From: Osedax fenrisi
Lineage: Eukaryota; Annelida; Polychaeta; Sabellida; Siboglinidae
Assembly: GCA_964019155.1 (NCBI GenBank)
Contig: OZ025239.1
Span: 104,466,798 to 104,530,797, forward strand
Length of the DNA stretch: 64,000 nt
Reading direction: 5' to 3'
How positions within the stretch are numbered: the first letter of the stretch is position 1; each line of letters begins with the position of its first letter. This document shows positions 1-12,984 of the stretch, piece by piece. The notes under the pieces were generated by a model. That model had not been told where the DNA came from. It saw nothing but the letters and a program-made list of their open reading frames with translations, and made no database searches. Both the position numbers and the translations under genes were made by a program.

Positions 1-669
1 CATATATGTGTATGTATACATACACCCATACTATATTATTTATATATATATATAACTAAAGACATTTTTTTATTACTTTTGTCCACTATAAAAATTCACA
101 AATTCAAAAATGGAGTTTAAAGATATTATTAATTTGTAAATACACTAAACACGAATGTGCGCACGTACACACACACACACACATGCGTACGTGCGTATAT
201 AACTAATACGCGCCACACGAAGCTCGAAAGAGACATTAGGATCGCTCAGTTAATATAGATGTTAATGTAGATGTTAATACGCATACCTTACCATAGGTAA
301 TAACGATATATCAGTCTAAGCGCTGTATTAATAGCCGTCCCTAATGCGCTATCAATTAGGTGGCCGTTTTAATTTCACGATAACACTTTAATATTAGTAC
401 ATTCGTTATGTACGACATGCGTTATGTGCTGCAAGGGTGACATACAGCTATACTGAGAGAGAGATAGCCACGCCTACATATGTATCAGCCGTCAGTCAAT
501 ACACTACGGCGAGCACTCGTTTAGCATCACGTGGTTCAACACTCGGGTTACGTAATAAGCACGATGATTACGTAACTAGTCGGCCGCCATTTTAGCTAAG
601 TTATGACGTAATGACACCTCGTTAGAACCCCATAAGATATACGGGTTATAGTATAGGTGTTGGTGTAGG

Positions 670-920
670 TGTAGGTGTATATACCTACACCTACACCTAC
701 ACTTATCCCAACACCTATCCCAACACCTACCCCTACACCTACACCTACACCTATCCCAACACCTATCCCAACACCTACCCCTACACCTACACCTACACCT
801 ACCCCTACACCTATCCCAACACCTATCCCAACACCTACCCCTACACCTACACCTACACCTACCCCTACACCTATACCAACACCTACCCCTCATCCTACCC
901 CAACACCTATACCCGCCTAA
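670..920. repeat. CCTACA/CCTATCCCAACA minisatellite
   Basis: Irregular hexamer-based array with a higher-order period near 66 bp. It starts with a short palindrome around 679-682, where the other strand of the repeat is read. The protein-like frames through it are low-complexity. Confidence 0.9.
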
Positions 921-1060
921 CTAGTCAGTCCGCACTATTACGTAAGTCTGTGTAGCCGATGACGTAATACGCCCACGTGACAGGGTAGTGGTAGGATCAT
1001 CACTAGATCAGTACTTCAGTTAATACGTCGCACCGGACATAACGAACTCGTGTACATACC

Positions 1061-1140
1061 AACGTACATACTATAACGTACATACTATAACGTACATACT
1101 ATAACGTACATACTATAACGTACATACTATAACGTATAAT
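1061..1140. repeat. 14-bp tandem repeat
   Basis: Five to six copies of ACGTACATACTATA in a row, almost perfect. Confidence 0.92.
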
Positions 1141-1499
1141 GTACTTATGAGATAACTCACTATTTAACTTCACTATAACTTACGTCCATGTTTGCCTAAA
1201 CCCGACTTGATATGGCGTCATACACACTACTACATTTCATAGTTTTCTAAATAATAAATATATATATCACCTTAATTAAATGTTAATTAATATATATATA
1301 TATATATATATATAATATGTATATATGTAATATTACATATTATATAGTATGATGATACAATACTAATGTATTACTAACCGAGTAGAATTGATATCGATAT
1401 TAAAATCAGCGTAAGTAATCCATGAGTATACATTTTCAAATAGAGTTAACCTAACACACATATAAAAAACCTAAATAATGATAATTACGAATCAAAGAC

Positions 1500-1840
1500 C
1501 TAAGGAACACAATAGATTGAATAGTTCGGCTAGTTCGTGTACGATTCCATTCCGAACTCGTACGCCGAATAAACTCTCTACGCGCTGCTAGATATTGCCG
1601 AGGCGGCGCCCATCGAAATCTATTTCGAATGATTAGAAGCCACGCCCCGCGTTACGCCCTCCCGTGTTTACGATACGCCCCCCTCGGCTCAGTGCTCTAT
1701 CGCGTCGAGTTAACGCTGTCCTAAACGGGTATCGGGGGGGCGGGGGAGTGAGAGTTTATATACAAATAACACTACGTGTGAGAGGTGTTAACGAGGAAGA
1801 AGAAGATGTATACGTTCTGTCGGCCAATTGATCTATTCGT
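1500..1840. other. CpG-rich island, possible promoter
   Basis: The stretch 1540-1745 is rich in CG dinucleotides against an AT-rich background. It is followed by a TATA-like tttatatac at about 1757 and a short ATG frame at 1806 that runs into (GT)n. It could be a promoter of a gene whose exons I cannot see, or part of an old CpG-rich repeat. Confidence 0.25.
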
Positions 1841-2480
1841 TAGGCGTGTGTGTGTGTGTGTGCCTAAGTGTGTGAGTTGTGTGTGTGTGTGGGTGTGAGT
1901 GTGTGTTTACTGTGGAATATGTGTGATAAATAAGTGATGAACACACGTGCATAAATGTTTCACATTAAACTAATATAGGTACTTATATATGGTATGTATA
2001 TACCATATATATATATATATAACCCAAAAAAATGAGTCAATTGAATCTCTTATTTGTAGACTATTTTTTGGAACATTCGACTCGTTAATTATGAACACGA
2101 GTTATTCTATAAACGAGTCCGAAGTATGACTCATAACAACGAATTTGTAATGAAAAATCAAATATTTAGCGTCTATCATAATCAACTATTTGGCTCTAAA
2201 TAATATCAATGTATAAAGAGTTGTAGAATTAAATCGATGGATTATTAATGTAGTTGTGGATATAACAAAGATGATAATAAGTTATTATTAATAACTAATA
2301 TAACGAAGATCGCCATGTTATTAACTATATATAGCATTAACTAAATAGTAAGTATATCCTAATACGTCATTAGAATAAATACGTTATTAATTAGGAGGTG
2401 AGTCATTTCATGAATTTTCATTATATTATTAAAATATATATCTCAATAAACGTTCACAGCATTCATAGTAGAACAATAGG

Positions 2481-2528
<48 letters not shown>

Positions 2529-2982
2529 GTATACGCAGAAGTAAACTACGAATATAAAAATGCAATAATATTATTATCTTTATTTGCATATATAAATGCC
2601 TCGGTAATTATAAAACGTATCATTTCACTCAACTGTTTTTTTTACAAATGACTCGTTATTTGTTTCAAAAAAGAGTCGATACACTACACTAATGTGTTCG
2701 TTTTCATAAATAACGATTCGCTTATTATAAATATAATAATATTCTGCAAATAAAGATAATAATATTCGTGCATTTTTATATTTTTATTTTATATCTGCGT
2801 TCCAATTTCACTTTCTAATTGAATATATATTTACATATCTACAATCTCCAGATACGATAAATATTCTTATGTGTATGCATATTCACTCGAGTAAATAAAT
2901 TAGTTTAATACTTACCATATTAATAAAATAATAGACATACATAATATATATTACATATGTATTACATATAATTAATTACCTA

Positions 2983-3037
<55 letters not shown>

Positions 3038-3303
3038 ATTTGATCACGAGGTTAAACCCATACAGGTTAAACTTCCTCAGCCTTACCTTTAGGGGGCACG
3101 GGTATTTCACACAAATGGATATCCCCGGTCAGAAGCAACCGTTCGCTTCTGCAGTGCTATAGTACTGGTGTAACGTTCCGCTCCAGCGGTTCTGATAACA
3201 CGTGATATTGCCCCCTGATGTACGCGTATTTCTTAACGTCTGCACGGTGCACCCAGTCTCCACCTCATCTCTAATCGTTCTCCCATCTATTTATAGAATG
3301 AAG
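1841..3303. other. Noncoding AT-rich DNA with microsatellites
   Basis: (GT)n at 1847-1908, (AT)n at 2481-2526, (TA)n(TG)n at 2991-3038. A patch of higher GC at 3050-3230 shows a small hairpin (agaagc...gcttct) but no gene. Confidence 0.7.
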
Positions 3304-3305
3304 TA

Positions 3306-3515
3306 CACTGTTAAAAATAAGGGTACGCTAGAATTCACAAATGGGTACGCTAGAAATAAAAGGGTACACGCTACAAGTGAAGCGTACCCTTAAAGGGTAC
3401 GCTACTCTCCTCAAAATTGATTTCTAGCGTAAGCATGGGTATGCATAAGCGTACTAAAATAGGGACAAGACTCTACCCATTTGTGAATTCTAGCGTACCC
3501 TTATTGTTAACAGTG
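3306..3515. mobile_element. Small MITE with 42-bp inverted ends
   Basis: The left end CACTGTTAAAAATAAGGGTA is the inverse of the right end (3474-3515), and pairing continues to the gggta of 3344-3348. TA lies on both sides (3304-3305 and 3516-3517). The middle holds further copies of the GGGTACGCT motif in both directions. Confidence 0.75.
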
Positions 3516-4583
3516 TATACACGTGTGTGTGGATAATATCATTGTTATGTAATAGCTTGGATGCGCGTTTACTACGTATGACGCAACTCTGGGTATTACC
3601 GAACAAGTAGGTATACCTACTTGTACGTACCGTATTGTACGTATCGTACCCTATAGGAGGTGGAGACTGGGTAATCGTTTTGAAGTTCAAAAGTACGAGC
3701 GTTCAGTAGAATCTAAACATGAAATAGATATACCTTTTACTATATGTATAGTATATATATATAGTATAGTATTTCACACATACACTGCTTAATTTTAATA
3801 TTGTTTGATTCTCTATTCTTGCCATATGTAAAGTGTATAACTACTATTACCTATAGCCACTGATTATGTGCACCCGTTACTGGACTACTACGATGTCATA
3901 CTTCACAACATCCCCATCACCCCCATCATCCCCCACCATCCTCCATCATCCCCCAGCACCCCCCAGCATCCACCACCCCCACCATCCCTCATCACCCCAT
4001 CATCATCCTAATTCCAAGCCTCAAGTTCAGCACCGTTGCATTGAATGTCACGTGTTCAATATAGTCACGTGATCACTATAATCATTAATCACATGACCAC
4101 GTTCCTAACTACAATCCGCGTGCTGTATCCGTACGCCATAGAATCCTCTAATGCTACTACTTAATGTTGGGATACATAAGGCTACATAATGCTACTACTT
4201 AAGGGAAGGTGCAGAGACTTAAAATACTTTTTACAAAAACTTATGCTAAATTTAAAATACGAAAATTTAAAAATTGTAATATTGCCCTTAAAAAAATCCT
4301 CGAAATATGCATACCCATGGCTACTTTCCCCTAACTGGCATTCATAATCACTAATAAGTTATTAGTAATAACGTTTTATATTTATATGAGTACATTATTA
4401 TTTGTAAGTATGATATATAATAAATATAATATATAATACATATTATGTTATATATATGAAATATATATATTTCATTTTATAATTATATACATATTTATAA
4501 CTTAGTGTAATGTATACACATAATATATAATTCGATAACAACATATAATTGATTTTCAAGGGTTAAGAGAATTGTGCAATAGT

Positions 4584-6091
4584 CAGTGATGGGCACGATC
4601 ACGACTTTTCATGATCGTCGATCGTCGATCAATTTCGTCGATCATTTTCTAACGATCGTCGATCTCAATCTTTTTACTCGATCATTTGTTAATGATCGTC
4701 ATCTCGATCGAAATTAGTTTGTTGTCAACTATTGTTAGATGTATTAAAGGAATGATTAAAACGTTGGTTTAAAGATTATTTTTCATTTGATTATTCTATA
4801 AATAATGCCCTTATAGCAACAATATCTAACCCAAAATGTAAGTTAAATTGGTTAAGTAATTATGAAGAAGACAAATATCTGTTTTTATCTACATTAATTA
4901 AGGAATATATTAATATAGGTTAATATACATAATATACATATCTCAGATAATGAGGTTTAAATAACTACACAAAGCTAGGCTAATTCAGATTAATGAATTA
5001 TATGTTATTGATGATAATGATCCACTTCTAAATCAATTTTATAAATAGAAATACAATTATATAAATAGTGGACGGCGTAACCTTGCCGGAGTTTACATGT
5101 AAAAGATAGGGAAAAATAGCTATTTTTTAACAGGCTATCTTTCAACCATATTTTCTGTTTATTAGTATTTTTTCTAATTTTTTTTTAATTATCTAGATAA
5201 CATTCATCTCTAGTTATATAGGTACATCATAAAATAATAAAATTATTATTAATTAAAGAAAAGTTAATTATAATATTAAAATTATTTAAAAATAAATTTA
5301 TTACCAATTTTTTTAATTATTTTTCAAATAATTATATTAATAGATTATATTTACGTTAGCATACATACATATATAATAATAACTATATATTAGGTATATA
5401 CTCAGAAAATTTTATAAAGATTCATATAAGAGTTTAAAAGATATAGACATTTAAATCAAAAAAATCAACAACAAAAACACTAGAGATATTGGCATCTAAA
5501 GTTTTACTTGCATGTTTTCTAATTATTAAATCCCACCATTTTGAATAGGTGTATGATTAAACTTCGTATTTGAGGCACTTATGTTTAATTGTATATCATA
5601 TATTATACATCATTTTAAAGATAGTGAATTACATTTTAATATTTCAATATACAAAATATTCCCTAAAAAATAAAAACGAAGGTTACGCTGGCCCTTAAAA
5701 TATTAATTTAGATATGCTTAATACTTATCCTATAGGATATATCCTAATATATTATAAAAACATTATTCTTAAAATACAACGCTATACTCTATTATAGATT
5801 ATATCCTATTATACTTTATTATTAATTTCATTATATCATATTTCAACATTTTTATATCAATGTTTATATTATAGGTACAAAAGTATATTTTATATATCCC
5901 TTATTTTGTTATTTCTTGATATATCCTATAAATATATACAAATTATGTTGTTATTGTTTTCACGATCGTCGATCGTAGATCGCGATCAGTTGCTAACGAT
6001 CGTCGATCATCGATCATTTTCTAACGATCGACGATCATCGATCACGATCACAGTCATGATCGGGATCGAAATCGTGGTCGTACCTATACTG
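4584..6091. mobile_element. Non-autonomous hAT-type DNA transposon
   Basis: The element starts CAGTGATGGGCACGATCACG and ends in the inverse of CAGTATAGGTACGACCACGA. It is flanked by a perfect 8-bp direct duplication, gcaatagt, at 4576-4583 and 6092-6099. Subterminal regions (4600-4730 and 5962-6070) are packed with GATCGTCGATC-type palindromes. An 8-bp duplication and CAG-starting ends are hallmarks of hAT elements. The interior is AT-rich with a short transposase-like remnant. Confidence 0.85.
4756..4923 (+). pseudogene. hAT transposase-like remnant
   Basis: A 55-codon frame inside the hAT element reads FKDYFSFDYSINNALIATIS, then NPKCKLNWL and EDKYLFLSTLIKEY. The A-L-I-A-T-x-x-x-P-K-x-K-L-x-W-L pattern resembles the block in hAT transposases that precedes the C-terminal dimerisation region. 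It has no start codon and stops on both sides, so it is only a relic. Confidence 0.5.
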
Positions 6092-6219
6092 GCAATAGTG
6101 TATGTTCACTATAAAAAATGAATGTTACTCATACATTATTATGAATAAGTTTATAATTAACATTTGTTTTAAACTGCGATGGTATGATATCATCACATAT
6201 CAACTTCGGGGAGTACATA

Positions 6220-7113
6220 GGAGAAAGTAACCGAATACGGACAATCTCGGTATCTCAGAAACCATAAATCCTACAAAAAAATGTTTAAATGAATAAAATA
6301 TTCATAATTATATAAATAGTCTAAAAAGTATTTTTTATTTTTTAATAATCCAAAAAATTGCTGTTATATCAAATAAACTGATTTTTGTATTACTTTTTTT
6401 AATTTATGAAAACAAATTTAAATATAAAACCTTCTCAAAAATATACAAATGTATCGATATCAAATATAACACTATATTATTAAAAAATAAAGCATTCTAA
6501 AAATAATATATATAATTTCTATATTTTTTATCAAATATTCATTAAGTTATAAGCATATATATATGCTAGATATATCTATAGGTCATATAAGTCCCTAATT
6601 CGGACACTGTAGATGTCTTAATACGGACACCATATAGGGTTATATATAACCAATCAGCGCGCAGCTTATTAACTATTCTGATGTTCATAAAAATCGTGTG
6701 CGGTATAATAGTAATACCATCAATAAAGCTAAATCTAAAAAATATATTATTTATATACTTAAATTGTATTATTAATTAAAAAATAATAAAAATAAATAAA
6801 ATATTAACTAATTAAATTAGAATAAATTATTCATAAAATTAATTATAAATAATTTAATTGTAATTTGTCTGATTGATTCATCAATAATATATGGTTTATC
6901 TAGTGGTATTTAGGGTGTCCGTATTCGGACATGGGTACCGAATACGGACACCCCGTCGTTATCTATGGAATTAAAAGATTAAATAAAATTTTAAAATCAC
7001 AATAATATCTATAATCATATAATATTAAATTATACTAATTTTTGAATAAAAATAATAAGTCATAAAATGTTAAGACCATTTATTTTGAGTGTCCGTATTA
7101 GGTTACTTTCCCC
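6220..7113 (+). mobile_element. TA-flanked MITE, family A, copy 1
   Basis: An 894-bp element bounded by TA (6218-6219 and 7114-7115), with inverted ends GGAGAAAGTAACCGAATACG and GGGGAAAGTAACCTAATACG. A second inverted pair of the same ACCGAATACGGACACC motif lies inside (about 6910-6955). No coding frame is visible. A TA duplication suggests mobilisation by a Tc1/mariner-type transposase. A copy in reverse orientation lies at 17110-18039. Confidence 0.8.
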
Positions 7114-7737
7114 TACCACCCTATTACCTTTACGTACGTCAATATATTTCTATATATATATATATATATAGAATAAAATGATACAAATTATAAAAATGAT
7201 TCAATAAGTATATATCATTTAAATAAATTGTTTTAGAAAATGTTGCAAACAATTATTTAATTCTCTCCATTTGTTGGTGGTACGGGTCTCTTTTTTCGGA
7301 TTTTATTAAAAAGTACTTAACAAATTATTTACAGGATTTTTATTTATTAATAATATAGTTAATATATTCTAATAGTATAATTTATTCATATAAAATATAA
7401 ATATTTAAATATGTAATCATATATTATTTTATGTTTCTTTTATATTGATACAAAAGTAATTCTACAATGTATTTTTTTTGTTTTTTAAATAAATACAATT
7501 TTATAAATTATTTTCAAGATATTATGTCATGACATAAAACCTGACCCTTACTGGGTTACTATTTATGATTTTTATAATTATGTACTTTACTCTACTATCG
7601 TCGAGCTCTCGCTCCACCCAATGGTGACAGTTTCTTCCATTCACCACGATCCATCATCAAAGATCGATTTAATCGATATCCTCAAGGTCATTCTGAAGTT
7701 TTAAAGCCTCTATAAACGTAAACTGTTAACGACCTAT

Positions 7738-8056
7738 TCATCTTTTTCCTCGTGTCCATACAATTATGTTATAAGCCATTTCTTCTTTGTGACGTATATA
7801 TTGTCCTGTAAGATTTAACATTCTTTCATAGATTATATATGTTGCTTTCGGTGATCCATTATAGTTTTTCGTTGCTGGTTTTATTTTTCCAGGAGATATT
7901 CTGAGCCATACGTAGTAAGCGAGTGTAGAATCCATCTATCCGTTTTATCAGCTTACTGTCTAAGGTCCAGCATTGACTACTATATAATAGAACAGTTTCA
8001 ACTGAAGCTGTAAAAGCCCGGATCGTTAACTTGTTACTCGTGTTATATGTCCACAT
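7738..8056 (-). pseudogene. C-terminal domain of the RTE-like LINE, two overlapping frames
   Basis: Two frames (7859-8056 and 7738-7935) each carry part of the region after the RT domain: TVLLYSSQCWTLDSKLIKRI with RLLRMA in the first, ERMLNLTGQYIRHKEEMA in the second. The switch of frame inside a conserved block marks an indel near 7880-7930. Confidence 0.7.
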
Positions 8057-8360
8057 ATGTCTATAGGCATTTCATGCTATGCATAACCGTCCAAGCGAGA
8101 GATTTCTTATTTCCAAGTATTTTTCAGAGCTTGCTATCCATGCTCCTAGATATTTATAATTAGATACTTCTTTAAGTGTTTCACCATTTATTTTTTTAAT
8201 GAATGGGGATTGTTGTAGGTTATACCCGATAACTTCTGTTTTTCTAGTGTTTAGCGAGAGTCATATTTTCCAACTTCTATTTCAACTCTATATAACAGTT
8301 CCTGAGTTTGGTATAGTTCTTGAGATACCAGTGCTATATCGTCAGTATAGCTTAAATCTG

Positions 8361-8882
8361 TTATAACGACTGATGATTCCCTGCTGCATATTCTCTCTTT
8401 ATTCTTAAACCGAGATTGTATTCATTTTCTCCAATTACTTGACGCATTATGTAGTCTAAATTTATGATAAATAAGAAGGGTGCTAGAGTGTCTCCTTTTA
8501 GCACACACTTTGAAATTTTGAAGAATTTAGTTTCGCCATCAGATTTTATAATTCTCGCTTCAGTGTTATCATAAAATAGTATATTGACTATGTTAGATGG
8601 TATAACATATGCCGCTAGAATTTCTAGAATTTTTCCGCGATCAATATTATCGAATGCTTTTTTGAAGTCAGTAAAAATTATAACTGCATTTAGATCATGG
8701 CTTTTAATTCCTTCAATTAATCTTCTCATTTCAAGGATGTGTGCAATTGTAGATCTACCGGATCTGAACCCGTTTTGGTTAGGTCTTAATAGAGGGTTAA
8801 TATATGGTTGAATTAGATTTAATAGAATCTTGTTTATTATTTTGCGATGACTGCAGATAATGCAATTCTCTATAGTTACCAA
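8361..8882 (-). pseudogene. RTE-like reverse transcriptase fragment
   Basis: A 173-aa frame with NQNGFRSGRST (aa 34-44), FTDFKKAFDNIDRGKI (RT block A with catalytic Asp, about 69-84) and LKGDTLAPFLFIINLDYIM (block B, about 129-147). The frame is lost before the catalytic YTDD, which appears just downstream in another frame. It is therefore inactive. Confidence 0.78.
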
Positions 8883-9534
8883 CTTCTTCTAGGTTGCCAG
8901 ATTTTGGAATAGGAATTAAATCACATTTAGACCATTGAGCTGTTTTTTTACTTTGCATTAGCATTTTATTTTCAAATTCTAGGACTATTTCATCAAGATG
9001 AGTATATTTAAAAACTTCTGGAGGTATTCCATCAGGACCAGTTACTTTACCATCGATAAGGTTATTCGTTACTCTATTGTATTCGCTATTCGTAAAAGGT
9101 CCAACGGATATATCAAGGGTTTCAGGGTTTATAACTTGTATTTCAGTGTTATTTATTTCATGTTTTTCACCTAGGAGTTTCTTAAATACAAGTATTCATG
9201 TCATATTTTTAATCGGTCTTGCTTATTTCTTGCTTTGATAATACATCTTTTCGAGAGTTTCCGACCAGTAATCTTATTAATTAATTTCCAACTGGCTGCA
9301 AACTTGGATAGCTTATTTGCCTGCTCAATCTTTGAATATCTTTATCGAGTTCTTCAGATTAAATATTATCATATTCTGATTGGAGTTTCTCTGTTGAATG
9401 TCTAAGGGTATCTTGATTACTATCTTTAGGCGTTTTTGACTAAATACTGAAAGCTACGTTAACTTTATCTCTGGCAACAATGATTCTCGTATCTTCTGAC
9501 ATTATCTTTATTTTCAGATTTTCTATCTTTGGAA

Positions 9535-9936
9535 TTAGTTGTTAGATGTTTCTTCATTAACTTTTACAAATTTGTCGTACAGATATGATGCGATCCTGTC
9601 ACAGTCTTTGTTTTTGTTTAATATTTCAAATCTGTTTCGAGTCATAATGGAATATTCATTACTTATATTTTTATTTTTAAGAGCAGACCAGTCATATGTC
9701 ATTCTTTTTGTTCGTTTTTTATTTGATCTTAAACTTAGTTTTATCTTTGCAGTAATTCTCCGATGGTCAGATACAATACTACTAAAAGAATTGTATTCTT
9801 CTCTGATTTTCACACTGTTCATCCATTTTCTCGGTAACATTATATAATCGAATTGGGTTTTTATACCTCCAGTATCTGAGAGGAAGGTCCATAACTTACC
9901 CTTTCTTTTGTGGAAGTGGGTGTTCATTATTATCAT
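9535..9936 (-). pseudogene. RTE-like endonuclease fragment
   Basis: A 133-aa frame with NTHFHKRKGKLWTF (aa 5-18), QFDYIMLPRKW (about 28-38) and SDHRRITAKIKL (about 56-67), the C-terminal signatures of RTE-type AP endonucleases, where the SDH histidine is catalytic. The N-terminal half of the domain is not found intact upstream (9937-9960 and beyond become AT-rich). It is a dead fragment. Confidence 0.7.
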
Positions 9937-10432
9937 ATCTGCTTCCTTTGCATAATCGATAATTATTTATATAGTATAAATTCGGAGTTATTCGGGTGGC
10001 TAGGATTTCTTACATGTGCAATGCTTACCACTCTACCCTACATAACAAATATCTAGCCTGACTACTCGACTCCCTGATCACTATTTATATAAATATTTGT
10101 ATCAATATTTATAATCTTATATTAATTTTGAGTACTTTCTGTATTCCTATTGTTCGTTATTATGAGTTGTTTTATTTTCATTTATATTCCGTTCTATTGT
10201 TTATTTTTGTTTTTACTTTTGACGCTCGATAGCTCTAGCACAAAGAGTCTTTACAATACATTAAATTACATCCCTACTTAAATAACCAATATGTACCTCT
10301 ACACACTTCACCAATACATAAACTATCTTACTCCAACTATCAATCGTATACATAACTAACACTCACGTCTGAGAAATATGCATCCATTATCTCGGCACAA
10401 TATACACCTTACTTCAATAAACTACTACCACC

Positions 10433-10542
10433 TAGGGGATCTGTAACAGGGGGGACGGGGATATGCCCCTCCCCACTTTTACCACACAATTTATTTTGAT
10501 TGGTTGGTCTCCCCTACATACAACATCGTTCCATCGCCCCTA
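10433..10542 (+). mobile_element. TAGGGG MITE, copy 1
   Basis: A 110-bp element beginning TAGGGGATCTGTAAC and ending in the inverse of TAGGGGCGATGGAAC. Its middle contains ATTTATTTTGATTGGTTG, also present inverted at 19143-19289. Confidence 0.65.
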
Positions 10543-10589
10543 CTAACAATTAATCTGTGCAATATCGAACCATTACTTAACTATTAACT

Positions 10590-10636
<47 letters not shown>
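10590..10636. repeat. (ATG)n microsatellite
   Basis: Fifteen or so uninterrupted triplets. Such runs terminate LINEs elsewhere in the window, but no LINE sequence adjoins this one. Confidence 0.95.
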
Positions 10637-10751
10637 AAACCGTCTATTAACCAAGGTTAAGCACTAACATAGGTTACCAGCTAGGCTACACATTATCGTG
10701 CGGCTAGCAATAATATTAAAATAATAATGTATTTACGTGACAACATTTTCC

Positions 10752-10833
10752 GATAACAATTATATAATAATAATATATTGAAGATAAAACGAGATAACAA
10801 TTATATAATAATAATATATTGAAGATAAAACGA
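10752..10833. repeat. Exact 41-bp tandem duplication
   Basis: Two identical copies in a row, each starting GATAACAATTATATAATAAT and ending AAACGA. A run of TGAGTCATGTA-type 10-11-bp repeats follows at 10891-10971. Confidence 0.9.
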
Positions 10834-11290
10834 GACACAAAATAAAATATGCTCGTTAACCATACACTTCATATCATCATAGTTTACAGTCATGTATGAA
10901 TCATGTATGCATCATGTACGAGACATGTATTAGTCATGTATGAGTCATGTATGAGTCATGTATGAGTCATACGGTATCACTGAAATAATGTAACATGTAA
11001 AGTATCATCTTCGTCGTCATCATCATAATCATCACAACCACCACCACCACCATCAGCATCAGCATCACCATTATTATTATATTAATCATCATCATTAGCA
11101 CCGCCGACATCAATATCTGCATCACGTGTATATATCAGGTAATAATTAATTATTAATTATTAATATATTTACTGAATTATATAATACCAAGTTTCTATCG
11201 ATGTATTGATTTCATATTATCATAATGTTGCAACCAAATATTACATAACTTAGAATATTAATATATTAAAAGTATGTAGAAAAATTATAA

Positions 11291-11356
<66 letters not shown>

Positions 11357-11789
11357 GTTAATATCATTGGTGTATTATTTTGTTTAGTTGTGATGTTTAA
11401 TCTGGACATAATTAAGATAGTAAATTAATAATTTAAGACTATTACTAATTCAGTCACCAATGATGACTCACCATCGATACTATAGTATACTAGTTATTAC
11501 CGCATATATAGTATGACGTAATTCTGGGTATGTTGCGAGCTGTATTACAGGATATATTTCACATTATATTACAGTGCGGTATATTGCGGGGTATATCGGT
11601 GGGATTATGTCAGAGTATATTGAAGGATATATTATATGACATAATGCTGAGGGTATTCATCAAGGGGGACTCACATCGACTCCTGTGTTCTAATCACAGT
11701 GAATATGTCGGTGTTTATCGCATTGTATATTGCAGGTTGTATTGCAGTATACTTAGTATAATCAAAGCCCGGGACTTTGGTATAATGCA

Positions 11790-11832
<43 letters not shown>

Positions 11833-11899
11833 CTGCAACGTACAATGTACATTGTACAATGTACATACCCTGAGGGTATGTTAAACACACAAGCAGTAG

Positions 11900-12131
11900 T
11901 ACGCGGGTTCGAGCCCCGTCCGGTGTAGTATTGAAATGATGGCCCAAATATCATTAACATAATATTTAGAAGTGATATTATATAATTGTTTATATATTAA
12001 TGATCGGATTTCGTTAAAACCATGGATTATTTAACACGAGAGCGGCTTCGAAAGAACATTAGAGCTATATGATTATAAGTGAAAACTTCATTTAAATTCC
12101 TGAATGGGTTTAAAGGACTCGACCATAATAA
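11900..12131 (+). mobile_element. Probable tRNA-derived SINE
   Basis: GGGTTCGAGCC at 11908-11918 fits the RNA polymerase III B box, with a T-stem-like GCGGG/CCCGT around it. About 50 bp later a body begins (11969-12131) that is also found at 49002-49166, including GAGAGCGGCTTCGAA and an AGGACTC block near the 3' end. No good A box and no tRNA acceptor pairing are seen, so the 5' end is unclear. Confidence 0.5.
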
Positions 12132-12777
12132 AATTAACCGGAATTAACGTTAATTATTATAGTTAACTATTATCATTACACTTACCGTTATGGCTACCTA
12201 TATACGAGTATACCTGGTTACAATTATTTATTTTATTTGATCATTAATATATGCAAGTTCTATAGGATATAATCTATAATAAATAATATCTCTAATTAAT
12301 AATTAAACTTATGTAAATGTTATATATATACCGATAAATCGATTTATATTTTAATATATAATATTTAATCAGAAATGTTAGATGTATTTGTTGGTATAAG
12401 TCGTGTAATTCTAGATAAAGTGAATGCATAACTTATTTACCTACAGCTAATTATAAAGGCATATGTAAATTAAGCACTGACCTGCATTTCTTGCATGCAA
12501 GCGATGTGTAAACAAGGAACATGATCTATTGACAGGTAAATACAGTCATTTAAATCATGTGAAATGCAATGCTGAGTTAATTGAAATAGGTATAGTATAA
12601 TATAATTGAATTACTACTATTACCAACATATTATTACATATAAACTATCGGTATTATATAATATAATTGGTACACGTAGGGGTAATATTATAATAGTATT
12701 GATTTATTTCTATTATAAATTAAAAGTAATCATGCAAGAAAGGTCAATCAGAAATGAAATACATGTTTAATCATTAT

Positions 12778-12829
12778 TCTCTCTCTATATCTTTCTCTCA
12801 CTCTCTATCTATCTCCATCTCTCTATCTA

Positions 12830-12860
<31 letters not shown>

Positions 12861-12949
12861 CTCTCTCTCTCTCTATCTCTCTAACTCTCTATCTCTCTCC
12901 CTCTCTCTCACACTCTCTCTAACTCTCTCTCTCTACCTCTCTCTCTCTT

Positions 12950-12984
<35 letters not shown>

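Larger units (their letters stand above)
7600..9960 (-). mobile_element. Decayed RTE-like LINE
   Basis: Collinear - strand pieces of one non-LTR element: endonuclease C-terminal part (9535-9936), a connecting region with PDGIPPEVFK and IPIPKSGN-like sequence (about 8880-9080), the RT core (8361-8882), a YTDDIAL catalytic motif in another frame (about 8335-8355), and the C-terminal LLYSSQCWTL and RLLRMA region (7738-8056). Several frameshifts and stops separate them. The style (GDTLAPFLF, YTDD) suggests the RTE group, but the clade assignment is tentative. Confidence 0.75.

Noticed and set aside
675..920. Pro/Thr-rich and Arg/Cys-rich open frames
   Set aside because: Products of the hexamer minisatellite; low-complexity in every frame.
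670..920. Telomeric repeat
   Set aside because: Units are CCTACA/CCTATCCCAACA, not TTAGGG or TTAGG, and the array is irregular and internal.
1061..1140. CRISPR-like short repeats
   Set aside because: Units are contiguous with no spacers; the genome is eukaryotic. Same for 10891-10971 and 49686-49819.
11880..11930. tRNA gene suggested by a T-arm-like GGGTTCGAGCCCC
   Set aside because: No pairing acceptor stem, anticodon arm or A box upstream; better read as a SINE promoter relic.
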